Assembly: GCA_937872465.1 (NCBI GenBank) | Contig: CALMSR010000039.1 | Span: forward strand, 124,001-188,000 | DNA from: an uncultured Paracoccaceae bacterium | GTDB lineage: Bacteria; Pseudomonadota; Alphaproteobacteria; Rhodobacterales; Rhodobacteraceae | Reading direction: 5' to 3' | Length of the DNA: 64,000 bases | Shown here: one piece after another, positions 28,209 to 37,971 of the stretch | How the letters are laid out: each line of letters opens with the position of its first letter | Position numbering within the stretch: the stretch's first letter is position 1 | Notes under the pieces: model-generated | The model's database searches: none | What the model saw: only the letters and a program-made list of their open reading frames with translations | Told to the model about the DNA's origin: nothing | Translations under genes and position numbers: made by a program

Positions 28209-28976
28209 ATGACGGAGCCGTTTGCAGTCGAAACGCCTCCCATGCTGCCTGAGACACCCGCGCAGGGTTCGACCGGCGGTTTCAATGGCTTGCTCGCGGC
28301 GATGCGCGGCGGCGTGCCCGGACGCCGCAGTATCGGGACCAGCTTCAAGCCGGAGCAACGGCCGCTCGGCGGAACCCTGAAGCGCGCCGTCGACCTGGTA
28401 TTCGCCGCAGCCTTGGCGGTCATGCTCCTGCCGCTCGAGTTGATGATCGCCCTGCTCATACTTGTGACGATGGGGCGGCCGGTGCTCTTTGCGCATCCGC
28501 GCGTCGGTTTCCAGCGCAAGCCCTTCAATTGCCACAAGTTCCGCTCCATGGTGCGCGACCCCGACACGGTTCTGGAGCGCCACCTCGCCGAAAACCCCGA
28601 AGCCGCACGTGAGTGGAGAGAGACCCAGAAGCTGCGCAACGATCCGCGAGTCACCTTCGTCGGGCGGATGCTGCGCAAGTCGAGCTTGGACGAACTGCCC
28701 CAGCTGATCAACGTGCTGCGCGGCGAAATGAGCTGCGTCGGACCGCGCCCCGTCGTCGCCGACGAACTCGCTCGATACGGCGCCAAGACGCCGCTCTACC
28801 TTTCGGTACGTCCCGGGATGACCGGGCTCTGGCAGGTCAGCGGCCGCAGTTCGGTGGATTACGCGCATCGGATCGAGCTCGACGAGACCTATGTCCGTTC
28901 CTGGTCGCCCTGGCTGGACCTCAGGATCCTCGCCAGCACGGCCTTCGTGCTCCTCAAGTTCAACGACGCGGCCTAA
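28209..28976 (+). CDS. Undecaprenyl-phosphate sugar phosphotransferase (ExoY-like)
   Basis: A 255-residue initiating transferase that moves a sugar phosphate, probably galactose-1-phosphate by analogy with ExoY, from UDP-sugar to undecaprenyl phosphate. It has one membrane segment (about 60-85), then KFRSMVRD, KSSLDELPQLINVLRGEM, CVGPRPVV and PGMTGLWQVSGRS. This is the small monotopic form, not the long WcaJ form. The ATG follows GGAAGAGAGGAC. It is 119 bp downstream of the co-polymerase gene and convergent with the methyltransferase gene at 29186. Confidence 0.93.
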   Translation: MTEPFAVETPPMLPETPAQGSTGGFNGLLAAMRGGVPGRRSIGTSFKPEQRPLGGTLKRAVDLVFAAALAVMLLPLELMIALLILVTMGRPVLFAHPRVGFQRKPFNCHKFRSMVRDPDTVLERHLAENPEAAREWRETQKLRNDPRVTFVGRMLRKSSLDELPQLINVLRGEMSCVGPRPVVADELARYGAKTPLYLSVRPGMTGLWQVSGRSSVDYAHRIELDETYVRSWSPWLDLRILASTAFVLLKFNDAA

Positions 28977-29185
28977 CCGGCCCGGCTCGCGATGGCGTGG
29001 CCCGAGCCCGCTGCGGGGCGGTTCGGCGACCCAAGCGGGTCCGGTGGGTTCGGTTCGGGCAGATGTGTTCGGCAGACAGCCCAAACATCCAGGCGTGCTT
29101 GCTCAGATCAGTGTCGAAGGGCCACGATCGAGGTCGGTGGGCGGGAATGGCCGCCCCATGCTTCGGCCCCTGCTTCAGCGATCTG

Positions 29186-30532
29186 CTAGGCTTCGGCGTG
29201 AAAGGCCGCAGGCTGTGGGACGACCACGAAGGATCGGACCAGTGCTTCGAAGATCTCCGCCGGCAATTCGTGAAAGCGTTGGCCGAGCACGGCATCCGCG
29301 AATGCTGCCGCCAACGACACCCTCTCCCGCAGAGGCTCGAAACTGGCGCAGCATTCGCTTCTGAGCTTTTCGCTCGGCCAGTTCAGTCGAAGCTCGATGA
29401 CCCCGTCACCGGAAATGCCCTGATAGAGTCGGTTCAGGGAAAAGTGGGACGGACCGGACGCCATGTAATTGTCCAGATGCGTCGATGTGAGTTCAGCGTT
29501 GTTGTCGCCGAGACCGAGGTAGACGAACGCGTCGGCCACGTCAGTCCTTGGCTTGGCGGCCGCAAGACTCAACCCGAGCGACCCATTCTCGGTAAAGCTC
29601 TCGAGCAGGGCAGGCTCGGCGTAGAGGGTGCCCCCGAGCCGCCCGAACACCCTGGAATAGCCCTCGGCGGAGAGCGGTATGCCCTGGTTCGGATTGGCGC
29701 GCGCCACGTTGTGGAGGTGGCAGAGTGCATAGAGGGCGTTCGCGCGCCCCGTTCGCTGCAGCTCGGCCGCCAGCTTCTGTTTGCCACGGATGTAGTGAAC
29801 GCAGTCGAGCGAAAACGTCGCGTCGAATACGCCGTCCCTGAAGGGCAGCCCCGCCTCGGCATCGAAGCAGATGAAGTTCCCCTCGGGCTCGACGTAGTGC
29901 TTCGCAAGGGCGAGGTTCAGGAAGTCGAGATCCGCGGCCACGACACGCATACCGGGAACCAACGATCTCAGAAGATAGGTAGTCTGACCGATGCCACAGC
30001 CGATGTCGAGCGCCCACAGCGCGTCAGGGCCGTCGCCGCTCGGGGTCAGTCCCTTTGCCATCGCGGCAATGACCGGTAGGGCCGCCAACAGGCTGGGATT
30101 GGCGTATCGGTACTCGAGGTACTCGCCATAATAGTTGGGGCGCCATCGTCTCAGCACCGTGTGCAGGCCTTCCGAAGACGGAAAGGGATGCCGAGTGCCG
30201 TTGGGGCGACCCCGTTGTCGCAGCCGTTCGACCGAGCGGCGGATCGTTGCCCGGACCCCGCCGTGCGGTCGAGGCTCATGGGCGAGCATCAGGTCGACCG
30301 CGCCGTCATGGTCACCCTTGTCGATCGCTGCGACAATCGGGTCCGTGTTGTCGTTCGGCGGCGATGCCTGGCGCAGCACGACGATCCCAAGAACGATGCC
30401 ATAGCGATAGCACTGGCAGCGAAGTGTGCCGAATTCCACATCCGGGCCCTCGGCGGGGTGGCGCGTCTCCAATTCGAGACCGCCGCCGCAGTAGGGGCAC
30501 TGAAGAATCCGAACGAAGTTCAGCTGTGCCAT
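29186..30532 (-). CDS. SAM-dependent methyltransferase with N-terminal zinc ribbon
   Basis: A 448-residue protein. The N-terminus CPYCGGGLELE with a later CQC resembles a Trm112-like zinc ribbon. A linker leads to a Rossmann methyltransferase with ALDIGCGIGQTTYLLRSL, VVAADLDFLNLAL and SLDCVHYIR. The target is unknown; Trm112-like-domain methyltransferases in EPS loci are usually assumed to modify sugars. It follows the glycosyltransferase gene at 30545 after 12 bp, in a minus-strand operon with it and the epimerase at 31846. Confidence 0.8.
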   Translation of the reverse strand: MAQLNFVRILQCPYCGGGLELETRHPAEGPDVEFGTLRCQCYRYGIVLGIVVLRQASPPNDNTDPIVAAIDKGDHDGAVDLMLAHEPRPHGGVRATIRRSVERLRQRGRPNGTRHPFPSSEGLHTVLRRWRPNYYGEYLEYRYANPSLLAALPVIAAMAKGLTPSGDGPDALWALDIGCGIGQTTYLLRSLVPGMRVVAADLDFLNLALAKHYVEPEGNFICFDAEAGLPFRDGVFDATFSLDCVHYIRGKQKLAAELQRTGRANALYALCHLHNVARANPNQGIPLSAEGYSRVFGRLGGTLYAEPALLESFTENGSLGLSLAAAKPRTDVADAFVYLGLGDNNAELTSTHLDNYMASGPSHFSLNRLYQGISGDGVIELRLNWPSEKLRSECCASFEPLRERVSLAAAFADAVLGQRFHELPAEIFEALVRSFVVVPQPAAFHAEA

Positions 30533-30544
30533 GGGCGTGTCCGA

Positions 30545-31849
30545 TCAGCTTGCCCTAGCACGGGCACGCAACTCCGGAGCAATGGGCTGCACGTCCGGGC
30601 TGGCTCCCGCCAGGCTTCGATACAGTGCTGCCAGACGATCCGCGCGAGCCTTCCAGGAATAGGCTCTTACGGCGCGCACGCGGCCTTCGGCACCCATCCG
30701 TTTCGCCCCCGCCGGATCGTCGATGATCGCGGTCAGGGCGGCCGCGAGCTGTCGCGGCGCTTCCGGCTCGACCAGGAGTCCGGTCGTGCCGCTCACGATG
30801 GTTTCGCACATGCCCCCGACGTGCGTTCCGACGACGGGGATGCCGCAGGCCATTCCCTCCACGACGGAGATGCCGAAGCTCTCGCTGAGCGAAGGATTCA
30901 CGACGAGATCGGCGGCATGGTAGACTGACAGAAGTTCCTGATGCGAAACATTGCCCAGGAACTGCACCCGATCCCGAAGACCATGCCGGGCAATGGCCGC
31001 TTCGAGGTGCCTGCCGTAGATGCAGGTCCCGTCCCGGTCGTAGAACCGCAGAAGATCCCGCACCTGCCGGTCGGACGAGAGGCTCGTGAGAAAGTCGCGT
31101 GGCAGCGGGGACTGCGGTCCCGCGATGACGAGTTCGACGTCGTCGATCCGATCCGCCAGCTCGCCGAAGGCTTCGAGCAGCGTATGCACCCCCTTTTCCG
31201 GCGAAATGCGCCCCACGAAAAGAATGCGTTTCCGCTTCTCGGCGACCTCTCCGCGTTCCGGCGCGGGATTGAAATGGTCGACGTCCACGCCGTTGCCGAC
31301 GGTTGTCACCTTTCCGGGAAAATCGGGGAACGCGCCGAGGAAGGTTCGCGCGATATGATCGCTGACGGCAACCACGGCGTCGACCGCCTCGAGCTGTCGG
31401 CCGACCGCCCGGCGGTCGTGTTGCGAGAGCCACTCGCATTGCATTTCAAGTACGAGCCGGTGCGACGATCCCGGCGCCTTGAGTTCACGGCACCATTGCC
31501 AGTAGTTCATCACGTGAACGATATCGGGACGGTCGCTGGCGATCCGTCGTCCGACCTCGCGGCGGTACTGCGTATGATCGTCGAGCTTGTGCGCGATCCC
31601 GAGCCCGCCAGTGACCCTGGGGAAGCTGCGCACGACCTTCTGCACCAGTCGGTCGCGGTTGACCGGAAGCCGCGTGACCGAAACCGGCAAATCCGGTGGC
31701 AGCCGATCGTCCCGATAGTGTTTGCCGTAGATCGTGACGTCGAATTTGCGCGCGAGTTCCAGGGCGCTGTAATAGGTGATGAGCCCGATCGAATTCTGCG
31801 TCGGCGGAAAGAGCCGGTCGTAGGGCTGGCTTACGAAAGCGAGCTTCAC
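30545..31849 (-). CDS. Glycosyltransferase family 4
   Basis: A 434-residue GT-B enzyme. It starts MKLAFVSQPYDRLFPPTQNS, has DIVHVMNYWQW, and a donor half with GNGVDVDHFNP, ILFVGRISPEKGVHTLLEAF and the E-x7-E element ESFGISVVEGMACGIPVVGT. The start is GTG at 31849, overlapping the stop of the epimerase gene (GTGA). These features are typical of capsule and EPS family 4 transferases; the sugar is unknown. Confidence 0.91.
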   Translation of the reverse strand: MKLAFVSQPYDRLFPPTQNSIGLITYYSALELARKFDVTIYGKHYRDDRLPPDLPVSVTRLPVNRDRLVQKVVRSFPRVTGGLGIAHKLDDHTQYRREVGRRIASDRPDIVHVMNYWQWCRELKAPGSSHRLVLEMQCEWLSQHDRRAVGRQLEAVDAVVAVSDHIARTFLGAFPDFPGKVTTVGNGVDVDHFNPAPERGEVAEKRKRILFVGRISPEKGVHTLLEAFGELADRIDDVELVIAGPQSPLPRDFLTSLSSDRQVRDLLRFYDRDGTCIYGRHLEAAIARHGLRDRVQFLGNVSHQELLSVYHAADLVVNPSLSESFGISVVEGMACGIPVVGTHVGGMCETIVSGTTGLLVEPEAPRQLAAALTAIIDDPAGAKRMGAEGRVRAVRAYSWKARADRLAALYRSLAGASPDVQPIAPELRARARAS

Positions 31850-32835
31850 CCTTGCGCCACCCGCGCAAGGCCCAGCTTCGGTTGCGCCCGAAGGGGCAGG
31901 CCGCTACCCCCGGAAAGATAGTCGGCGAGCCGCCGAATGCCCTCCTCCAGCGGTACGAGCGGCCGGTTCAGCAGCGCCATCATCTTGCTGGTCTCCGGAC
32001 AGCGCCGCGTCATGTCGCCCTCCGAGAGCGCGGGCATGAACGTGAGCTGCGAGGTCGAATCCACGACGCGAATGATGGTTTCCGCCAGATCGCGAATGCT
32101 GATCTCCACCGAGCTGCCGATGTTGATGACGTCGTTCTCGTGTGCGCCGGTGCGATGGGCGGCCACGCAGGCGTCGACCGTGTCGTCGACGAAGCAGAAG
32201 GTTCGTGTCTGCGACCCGTCGCCGTAGATAGTAAGGGGTCGGCCATCCATAGCCGCCCGGACGAAGCGCGGTAGAACGAAGTCTTCGCTCTGGCGCGGCC
32301 CATAGGTATTGAAGAAACGAAAGATCGTCGACGGCAGGCCGAACTCGCGAAAGTAGGTCCGAAGGTAGACCTCGCCGATGTTCTTCACGACCGCATACGG
32401 CAGGCGCGAGTTTAGCGGCGTCGTTTGTTCGTTCTGAGGGATCTCGAACGGCTCGCCGTAGACCTCGGACGATGACGCGAAGTAGACCCGCTGGACGCCG
32501 GTATTCTTGCAGAGTTGCAACACATTTTCGATGCCCCGGATGTCCCGCAGCACCAGCAAGGGGTTGGACAGCGTCCTCTCGACACCCACCACCGCGGCCA
32601 GGTGGAAGACATGCGTGAAGTGGAAGCGGAAGAACAGCGAGGCGATGTCGTTGAAATCGTTCACGTCCGCCTTGACGATGGTCAGGTTTCCGGCATCAAT
32701 GTCGACCTTTTGCCAGCTGCCGGTGGACATGTTGTCCGCAACGACGACCTGGGTTTGCGGCAGTTTGACCAGCGCCCGCGCAAGTGCGCTGCCAATATTG
32801 CCGGCTCCGCCCGTTACTAGGATTGATTGGTACAT
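31846..32835 (-). CDS. NAD-dependent epimerase/dehydratase (extended SDR)
   Basis: A 329-residue nucleotide-sugar enzyme: GGAGNIG at the N-terminus, HLAAVVGVERT, SSSEVYGEP, the catalytic YAVVKN and RFFNTYGPRQ. These place it with UDP-glucose 4-epimerase, UDP-glucuronate decarboxylase and CDP-sugar relatives; I cannot choose among them. I start at the ATG at 32835 where the fold begins; the frame continues 29 codons further. It is coupled to the glycosyltransferase by a 4-bp overlap. Confidence 0.88.
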   Translation of the reverse strand: MYQSILVTGGAGNIGSALARALVKLPQTQVVVADNMSTGSWQKVDIDAGNLTIVKADVNDFNDIASLFFRFHFTHVFHLAAVVGVERTLSNPLLVLRDIRGIENVLQLCKNTGVQRVYFASSSEVYGEPFEIPQNEQTTPLNSRLPYAVVKNIGEVYLRTYFREFGLPSTIFRFFNTYGPRQSEDFVLPRFVRAAMDGRPLTIYGDGSQTRTFCFVDDTVDACVAAHRTGAHENDVINIGSSVEISIRDLAETIIRVVDSTSQLTFMPALSEGDMTRRCPETSKMMALLNRPLVPLEEGIRRLADYLSGGSGLPLRAQPKLGLARVAQG

Positions 32836-33031
32836 CGTGAATGCCCCTACGATAGACCGTCGTGTCTTCTGCGGCGTATTGCGACTTCGACCAGGCCGGA
32901 GCCCGTCCGGCCCGGTACCCACCCGATCAGCGGTAGCAGACCTCGGCCATGCGCCACACCTGACCTTCGGACGGCATCTACCGCCGAAGGATGATGGGGG
33001 CTGCGCGGAACGCTCAACTCCTGCCAGACGC

Positions 33032-34477
33032 TCATCCTCGCATCCGCAAGAGTGTTTCTCGGGCCCGGAACAGGTCGGGGCGCATCAACAGGATCGCCAT
33101 GATCCCGTAGGCGGCGGCGCCCACCACGATCGAGGATCCGACCAGCAATACCGGAGAGAATTCCATCGGAAAGCCGCGCCGCCAGAGCGTGACAGCGAGG
33201 TAGAGTACGCCCGCCGCCACCGCCAGCCTAGGCAGGAAGGCGAGCGGCGTGAAGACATCGAGATTGGCGCGTCGCTGCGCCAACCAGAGGAAGATCGGCA
33301 CCAGGATCAGGTTGCAGAGGATCTGGGCCGCCAGCGTCGCCTCGAGGCTGATCGAAGCGCCGATCGGGAGTGCGATCAGGGCCAGCACCGTGTAGGTGAT
33401 GTTGAGCATGAGGATGAGCTTGGAATACCCGAGGGCGAGCAAGGTCACGCCGCAGAGGCTGTCGACGGTGCGCACCAGTGCAAGGATCATAAGCATCTGC
33501 ACCGGAATCACCGCGCTCGCCCATTGCGGGCCGAAGACGAGGGGAACGGCGTCCGGAGCGATGGCGGCGAAGCCGGCGAAGGCGGGGAATGCCACCAGCC
33601 CGGTGAGGCGAATGCCGGTGTCGAAGAACTGGTTGACCTTCTCCGGCTGCTCCTGGATGCGAGAGATCGCCGGCAGGGCGACATTGGTCAGCGGTGTGAG
33701 CAGTCCCTGCACCATCAGATCGTGGAGGCGGCGGGCGAAGGCGTAGATGCCGACGGCATAGGGCCCGATGAAGGCGCCGAGGAAGATCTTCGGAAGCTCT
33801 TCGTTGATATAGGTCCAGAGGGATTGAACGATCATCGGCACCGCGAAGCCCGAGAGCTCGCGAACATGCGCGATGGAGAAGCGCAGGCGCGGCCGCCACC
33901 GGCTGAAGACCAGGAGGATGAACGCCTCGGAGCTGACCTTGGCGAGTTGCATTCCGATCAGGCTCCAGACTCCCATGCCGGCGATCGCCATCCCGACTCC
34001 GATCGCGCCCGAAAGGCTGGTGCCGGTCAGCGTGCGGATCGCCAACATGCGGAAGCCGAGGTCCCGCTTGAGGATCGCCATCGGAACCGATGCGATTGCC
34101 TGAATTACGACGATCAGGCTGGTCCACCGAACCAGTTCCTCGAGTGCCGGTTCGTCGAAGAAATCTGCGACCAGCGGAGCCGCGGCATAGATCGATGCGC
34201 TGAGGACCAGGCCGATGGAGACGAGAAGCCAGAACACGGATTCGAAGTGCTCGCGTTCGACCGTGGTCCGCTGAACGAGCGCATCCGGGAAGCCCTGGAT
34301 CACGGGAACGCACAGGATTGTCGGCGCCACCGCCGCCAGGGCGGCCAGGCCGAGAGCCTCCGGGCCGAGGTATTGTGCCAGGACGACGAAGATCAGGAAC
34401 AGTGCCAGTTGCCGGCCCCAGGTCTCCACTGCCGACCAGAACGTGCCACTGACGATGCGGGCGCCGAGCCGGTTCAA
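33032..34477 (-). CDS. Polysaccharide flippase, Wzx/WzxC type (copy 2)
   Basis: A 481-residue MOP-family transporter with about 12 hydrophobic segments, paralogous to the flippase at 16735. It starts LGARIVSGTFWSAVETWGRQLALFLI and has AVPMIVQSLWTYINEELPKIFLG. The start is TTG at 34477 with a weak GGCGG upstream; there is no better in-frame start, so the exact N-terminus is uncertain. It follows no overlap, with 262 bp upstream, and 196 bp separate it from the epimerase gene. Confidence 0.9.
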   Translation of the reverse strand: MNRLGARIVSGTFWSAVETWGRQLALFLIFVVLAQYLGPEALGLAALAAVAPTILCVPVIQGFPDALVQRTTVEREHFESVFWLLVSIGLVLSASIYAAAPLVADFFDEPALEELVRWTSLIVVIQAIASVPMAILKRDLGFRMLAIRTLTGTSLSGAIGVGMAIAGMGVWSLIGMQLAKVSSEAFILLVFSRWRPRLRFSIAHVRELSGFAVPMIVQSLWTYINEELPKIFLGAFIGPYAVGIYAFARRLHDLMVQGLLTPLTNVALPAISRIQEQPEKVNQFFDTGIRLTGLVAFPAFAGFAAIAPDAVPLVFGPQWASAVIPVQMLMILALVRTVDSLCGVTLLALGYSKLILMLNITYTVLALIALPIGASISLEATLAAQILCNLILVPIFLWLAQRRANLDVFTPLAFLPRLAVAAGVLYLAVTLWRRGFPMEFSPVLLVGSSIVVGAAAYGIMAILLMRPDLFRARETLLRMRG

Positions 34478-34739
34478 GCGCGCACCGCCGGGCGATCCCC
34501 CGGGGCGAGCCCGGGCACGGCGAGGCCGTTGAGACGGGCCGTAGCATACCGCCGCTGCCCGAACTGCTGATTCATTGGACCGATCCCGATCTGCCGCGCC
34601 AGAGCCGGCTTCCCGGCCTCCCAGAGCTATCTCGGCATCAGATCCCGGGCACGATCGTCATTGTGTCCGTCCGACTATCCGGTCCGCTGCGCGTGCTCCG
34701 CCTTTCGGCCGTTCACCACCCATCCATCAGACGGAAGGC

Positions 34740-35114
34740 TTACGACTTCCGGCGCGCGCCGGCTACGGCCGTCCCGCGTCCGGGCGCTTCGCGCACGCCA
34801 GTCGGCGGCCTTGACCGATCCCGTGCGACGGGTCTCGTGGCTCTCCACGACTCGGGCCGTTCGGCCAGGCCGCGGAGAGCAAGCGCCACCAGATAGGCGG
34901 CGTGAAGCACGACCGCGAGAAGCAGAGCTGCCAGTATCGCCTGAGCGACGCCGCTCTGCGCCCTCCAGCCGGCTGCCACGCCCCAGACCGCGGCGAGCAA
35001 GGTCGCCGGAACCAGGGCCGGCGCGCGGTAGAGACGCCCGATCAGGGCGCCGAGCAAGAAGAAGAAGACCGCACTCCAGAGCAAGCCAGTTCCCGCCTTG
35101 CGCTGCAACCGCAT
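34740..35114 (-). CDS. Small membrane protein, function unknown
   Basis: A 124-residue protein with three hydrophobic stretches in the first 85 residues (LLWSAVFFFLLGALIG, ATLLAAVWGVAAG and AILAALLLAVVLHAAYLVALAL), then a basic proline-rich tail. I do not recognise a family. It lies on the same strand as the export and flippase genes and 93 bp downstream of the export gene. Small membrane proteins of this kind often occur in such loci, but a coding assignment rests mainly on its hydrophobic pattern and position. Confidence 0.5.
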   Translation of the reverse strand: MRLQRKAGTGLLWSAVFFFLLGALIGRLYRAPALVPATLLAAVWGVAAGWRAQSGVAQAILAALLLAVVLHAAYLVALALRGLAERPESWRATRPVARDRSRPPTGVREAPGRGTAVAGARRKS

Positions 35115-35207
35115 CGGTGCAGAGTGTAGAGGCGGCGGCCCTCGAGGGGTAGTGCTAGGTGCAGATCAGACGAAAGCCGGCGGAGGGACGCCGACGGCGA
35201 CCCGCGA

Positions 35208-36482
35208 TCAGATCTCGCCGCTTAGGTTCACAGGCTGTCCCCGGCGTAGCTCGACCTTGATGGCGTCGCCGGGTTCGATCTGCGTCGTCTCCTCGGCCTC
35301 GAACTCGACCGGCTGACCGTCGGCACCGGCCCGCACGATCGAGTACAGCGGCCGCAGCCGAGGCCGCCCCGCCTCTCCGTCCAGGGGGCTGCTGATCTCG
35401 GCATCTTCCACCAGGCTCGTCGCCGTGTCGATCCGGCGTTCCAGTTGATCGAACTGGCCCTGAGTATCGCGGATCTCGCCGGCGAGGCTCTGGGTGCGCT
35501 GGCTCCGAAGCTCGATGATCGCGATCTCCGCCCGACTCACTTCCTGCTGTGCCCGAAGCAGGCTGGTTTCACCTTGCAGCCGCTGCCCTTCGAGCGCGGT
35601 GATCTGGCGTTCCAGGTCGCGGACCTCGCGCCCGGTGACCACCTTGCCTATCGTCGCCACCTCGTCGCGCAGCGAGTCGGCCTGGGCCTTGACATTGTCG
35701 AGCAGCGCGGCCTGCGCCGGAACCTCGGTCTGAAGGTTGGTCCGCAGCTGTTCCAGCGCTGCCATCTGGGTGCTGAAGGCCTCCTGTCGGGCGGCGAAGA
35801 TCGCCTGTTCCTGCGCGATCAGCCGTGCCACGGCGGCATCGCCCTTGCGGGCCGCGAGGCCCGGCGGAGCCTCGAAGTCGGCGCCCGACATCTCCGCCCG
35901 CAGCCGCGCGAGCTTCGCCACGACCTCGTCGCGCTGCAGCAGCAGCACGTCGAGGTCGCCGAGCCCGGAGATCACCGCGCGCGCGCCGCCGTCTTCGCTG
36001 GTCTTCAGCCCTCCGGCCAGGCTCAGCGCCTTGAGGAGAGTCAGCCCGGGACGATAGGGGTAGGCTCCCGGCGTCTCCACCGGACCCACGATGAAGAACG
36101 GACGATAGGCGACGATCTCGACCGCGACCGACGGCGCCCGTCCGAGCCCCATGTTTTGTGCGAGACGCTCGGAGATCAGCTTGGCGAGCTGGTCGCGTGT
36201 GGCGCCCGCCGCCTGGACCGACCCAACCAGCGGCAGCGACAGCTCGCCCGCGGCCCCGAGGGAATATTCGTCGTTCAAAGCCTCCCAGCCGAAGACCTCG
36301 TCCTGGGACGCGCGCCACTCGAACACCTTCAGGCGGATCTTGTCTTCCGGTCCGAGCCGGTATTCGCCCTCGGCCGCCGCCGGCTCGCGTGCAGCCAGCA
36401 GCAGGCCCGCGAGCAGCAAGACGACGGCGCAAGCCCGCCCCAGGCGCTCCCGCGCCCGCTCCGTCCTATCTGAACCGTTCAC
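35208..36482 (-). CDS. Polysaccharide export protein (ExoF/Wza-like, Poly_export and SLBB with coiled coil)
   Basis: A 424-residue periplasmic/outer-membrane export protein. A signal peptide covers about residues 8-36 (ending in a small-residue stretch before EGEYRLGPEDKI). The polysaccharide export domain is at about 38-130 and an SLBB-type domain at about 130-180 (VGPVETPGAYPYRPGLTLLKAL). A long coiled coil at about 190-365 follows, then a final SLBB-like segment. This arrangement matches ExoF, which couples to the co-polymerase. I start at the GTG at 36482 because GGAG is 8 bases upstream; a TTG two codons earlier has poor spacing. No lipobox cysteine is present. Confidence 0.87.
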   Translation of the reverse strand: MNGSDRTERARERLGRACAVVLLLAGLLLAAREPAAAEGEYRLGPEDKIRLKVFEWRASQDEVFGWEALNDEYSLGAAGELSLPLVGSVQAAGATRDQLAKLISERLAQNMGLGRAPSVAVEIVAYRPFFIVGPVETPGAYPYRPGLTLLKALSLAGGLKTSEDGGARAVISGLGDLDVLLLQRDEVVAKLARLRAEMSGADFEAPPGLAARKGDAAVARLIAQEQAIFAARQEAFSTQMAALEQLRTNLQTEVPAQAALLDNVKAQADSLRDEVATIGKVVTGREVRDLERQITALEGQRLQGETSLLRAQQEVSRAEIAIIELRSQRTQSLAGEIRDTQGQFDQLERRIDTATSLVEDAEISSPLDGEAGRPRLRPLYSIVRAGADGQPVEFEAEETTQIEPGDAIKVELRRGQPVNLSGEI

Positions 36483-36717
36483 CAGCAATGCTCCACGACA
36501 CCCACTGCGGAAAGAGGATAGGCGGGTCGATCGCAGCAGGCGCCCCCTCCAAAGTCGCGCCGGCCCCGTCGGAAGGCGTGAGCGTCCGTCATCGGTGCGC
36601 AGGGTGCGACCTTATGGAGGATAACGGCCATCGCCCGACAGGGTTTTGTGGATCGGCATGTGGCACGGAGGCTCAGTGGCCTGCGCCCGGATCGGAATCG
36701 GGCATCGGGGGAGCAGA

Positions 36718-37971
36718 ATGTTTCGAGCCCAATCGGCGAGCATGACGACGTCTGCGGAGGAGCCTTCGGCCCTGGCGGGGCTGAAGGGCGCGAGGATCGC
36801 GATCGTTCACGACTGGTGTCCGGACTTTCGTGGCGGCGAGCGCGTGCTCGCCCGGTTCTGCCGGCTGTTCCCCGAGGCCGACGTCTTCACCCTGTTCGAC
36901 TTCCTCGATCCCGAGGTGAAGGCCCGCCACTTCGGCGACAGGGTCTTCCGCACTTCGCCGCTGAACCGTCTTCCGGGCATTCGCCGCTACTACCGCAATC
37001 TCTTCGCGCTCTGCCCGTTCTTCATCGAGCAGTTCAATGTGACCGGTTACGACCTTGTCCTGTCCTCCTCCTCCGCCTTTGCGCGCGGGGTTCTCACCCG
37101 GCCAGACCAGCCGCATGTCTGCTATGTGCACAGCCCTGCCCGCTACGCCTGGGACGAGCAGTTCACCTATCTGGAACAGGCCCGCCTCGGCTTCGGACCG
37201 AAGGGGCTGCTCTACCGCTACATGCTGCATGGGCTCAGGATATGGGATGTCCGAACGGCGCACGGACCCGATCTGATGGTCGCCAATTCGGAGTATGTCC
37301 GGGGCCGCATCCGCCGGATCTACGGCCGTGATGCGCTGGTGATCCACCCGCCGGTGGACGTCGATGAAATGCCGTTCACCGCGCGCAAGGGCGACTACTA
37401 CGTCGCCGCGAGCTTCCTCGCGCCCTACAAGCGGACCGATCTCGTGCTGCGCGCTTTCCGCGCGATGCCGGAGCGCAGGCTTGTCGTGGTCGGTGAGGGC
37501 CAGCAGTCAGCCGGGCTCCGGTCCCTCGCCGCGCCGAACATCAGCTTCACCGGCTATCTCGATCGGCAGCAGTATGTCGATGTCGTGCGCAACGCCAAGG
37601 GCATGGTCTTCGCCGGTTGCGAGGACTTCGGCATCGCGCTGGCGGAGGCGCAGGCTGCCGGCACGCCGCTGATCGCCTATGCCCAGGGTGGCGCGCGCGA
37701 CATCGTCCGGCCGCTCGGACGCGACACTCCCACCGGAGTGCTGTTCCGGCAGCAGTCCGTCGAATCGATTCGCGAGGCGGTCGAAATGTTCGAGAGCAAT
37801 CTCGCCGAGATCTCTCCGTCGGCCTGCCGCCAGAACGCGCAGCGCTTCTCGATCGAGCGATTCGATCGCGAGTTCCAGGCGGCCGTGGCACAGGCCGTCG
37901 CCATCCAAGACGGCGGTCCCCGGGCCGCGCCCCGCATGGTTTCCAGCAATCCCGTTCACGCAGCGAACTGA
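36718..37971 (+). CDS. Glycosyltransferase family 4
   Basis: A 417-residue GT-B enzyme with IAIVHDWCPDFRGGERVLARF, CYVHSPARYAWDE, VIHPPVDVDE, and a donor half with ASFLAPYKRTDLVLRAF, VVGEGQQ and GCEDFGIALAEAQAAGTPLIA. This is the family's mannosyl/glycosyltransferase pattern. The ATG at 36718 is preceded by GGGGGAGC; an ATG 8 codons later and a start 24 codons earlier are alternatives. It is divergent from the export gene, with 229-235 bp between them. Confidence 0.9.
   Translation: MFRAQSASMTTSAEEPSALAGLKGARIAIVHDWCPDFRGGERVLARFCRLFPEADVFTLFDFLDPEVKARHFGDRVFRTSPLNRLPGIRRYYRNLFALCPFFIEQFNVTGYDLVLSSSSAFARGVLTRPDQPHVCYVHSPARYAWDEQFTYLEQARLGFGPKGLLYRYMLHGLRIWDVRTAHGPDLMVANSEYVRGRIRRIYGRDALVIHPPVDVDEMPFTARKGDYYVAASFLAPYKRTDLVLRAFRAMPERRLVVVGEGQQSAGLRSLAAPNISFTGYLDRQQYVDVVRNAKGMVFAGCEDFGIALAEAQAAGTPLIAYAQGGARDIVRPLGRDTPTGVLFRQQSVESIREAVEMFESNLAEISPSACRQNAQRFSIERFDREFQAAVAQAVAIQDGGPRAAPRMVSSNPVHAAN

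Noticed and set aside
32847..33035. 62-codon minus-strand frame overlapping the flippase stop
   Set aside because: It starts by an ATGA overlap, but it has no recognisable pattern and many charged low-complexity residues; too weak to call.
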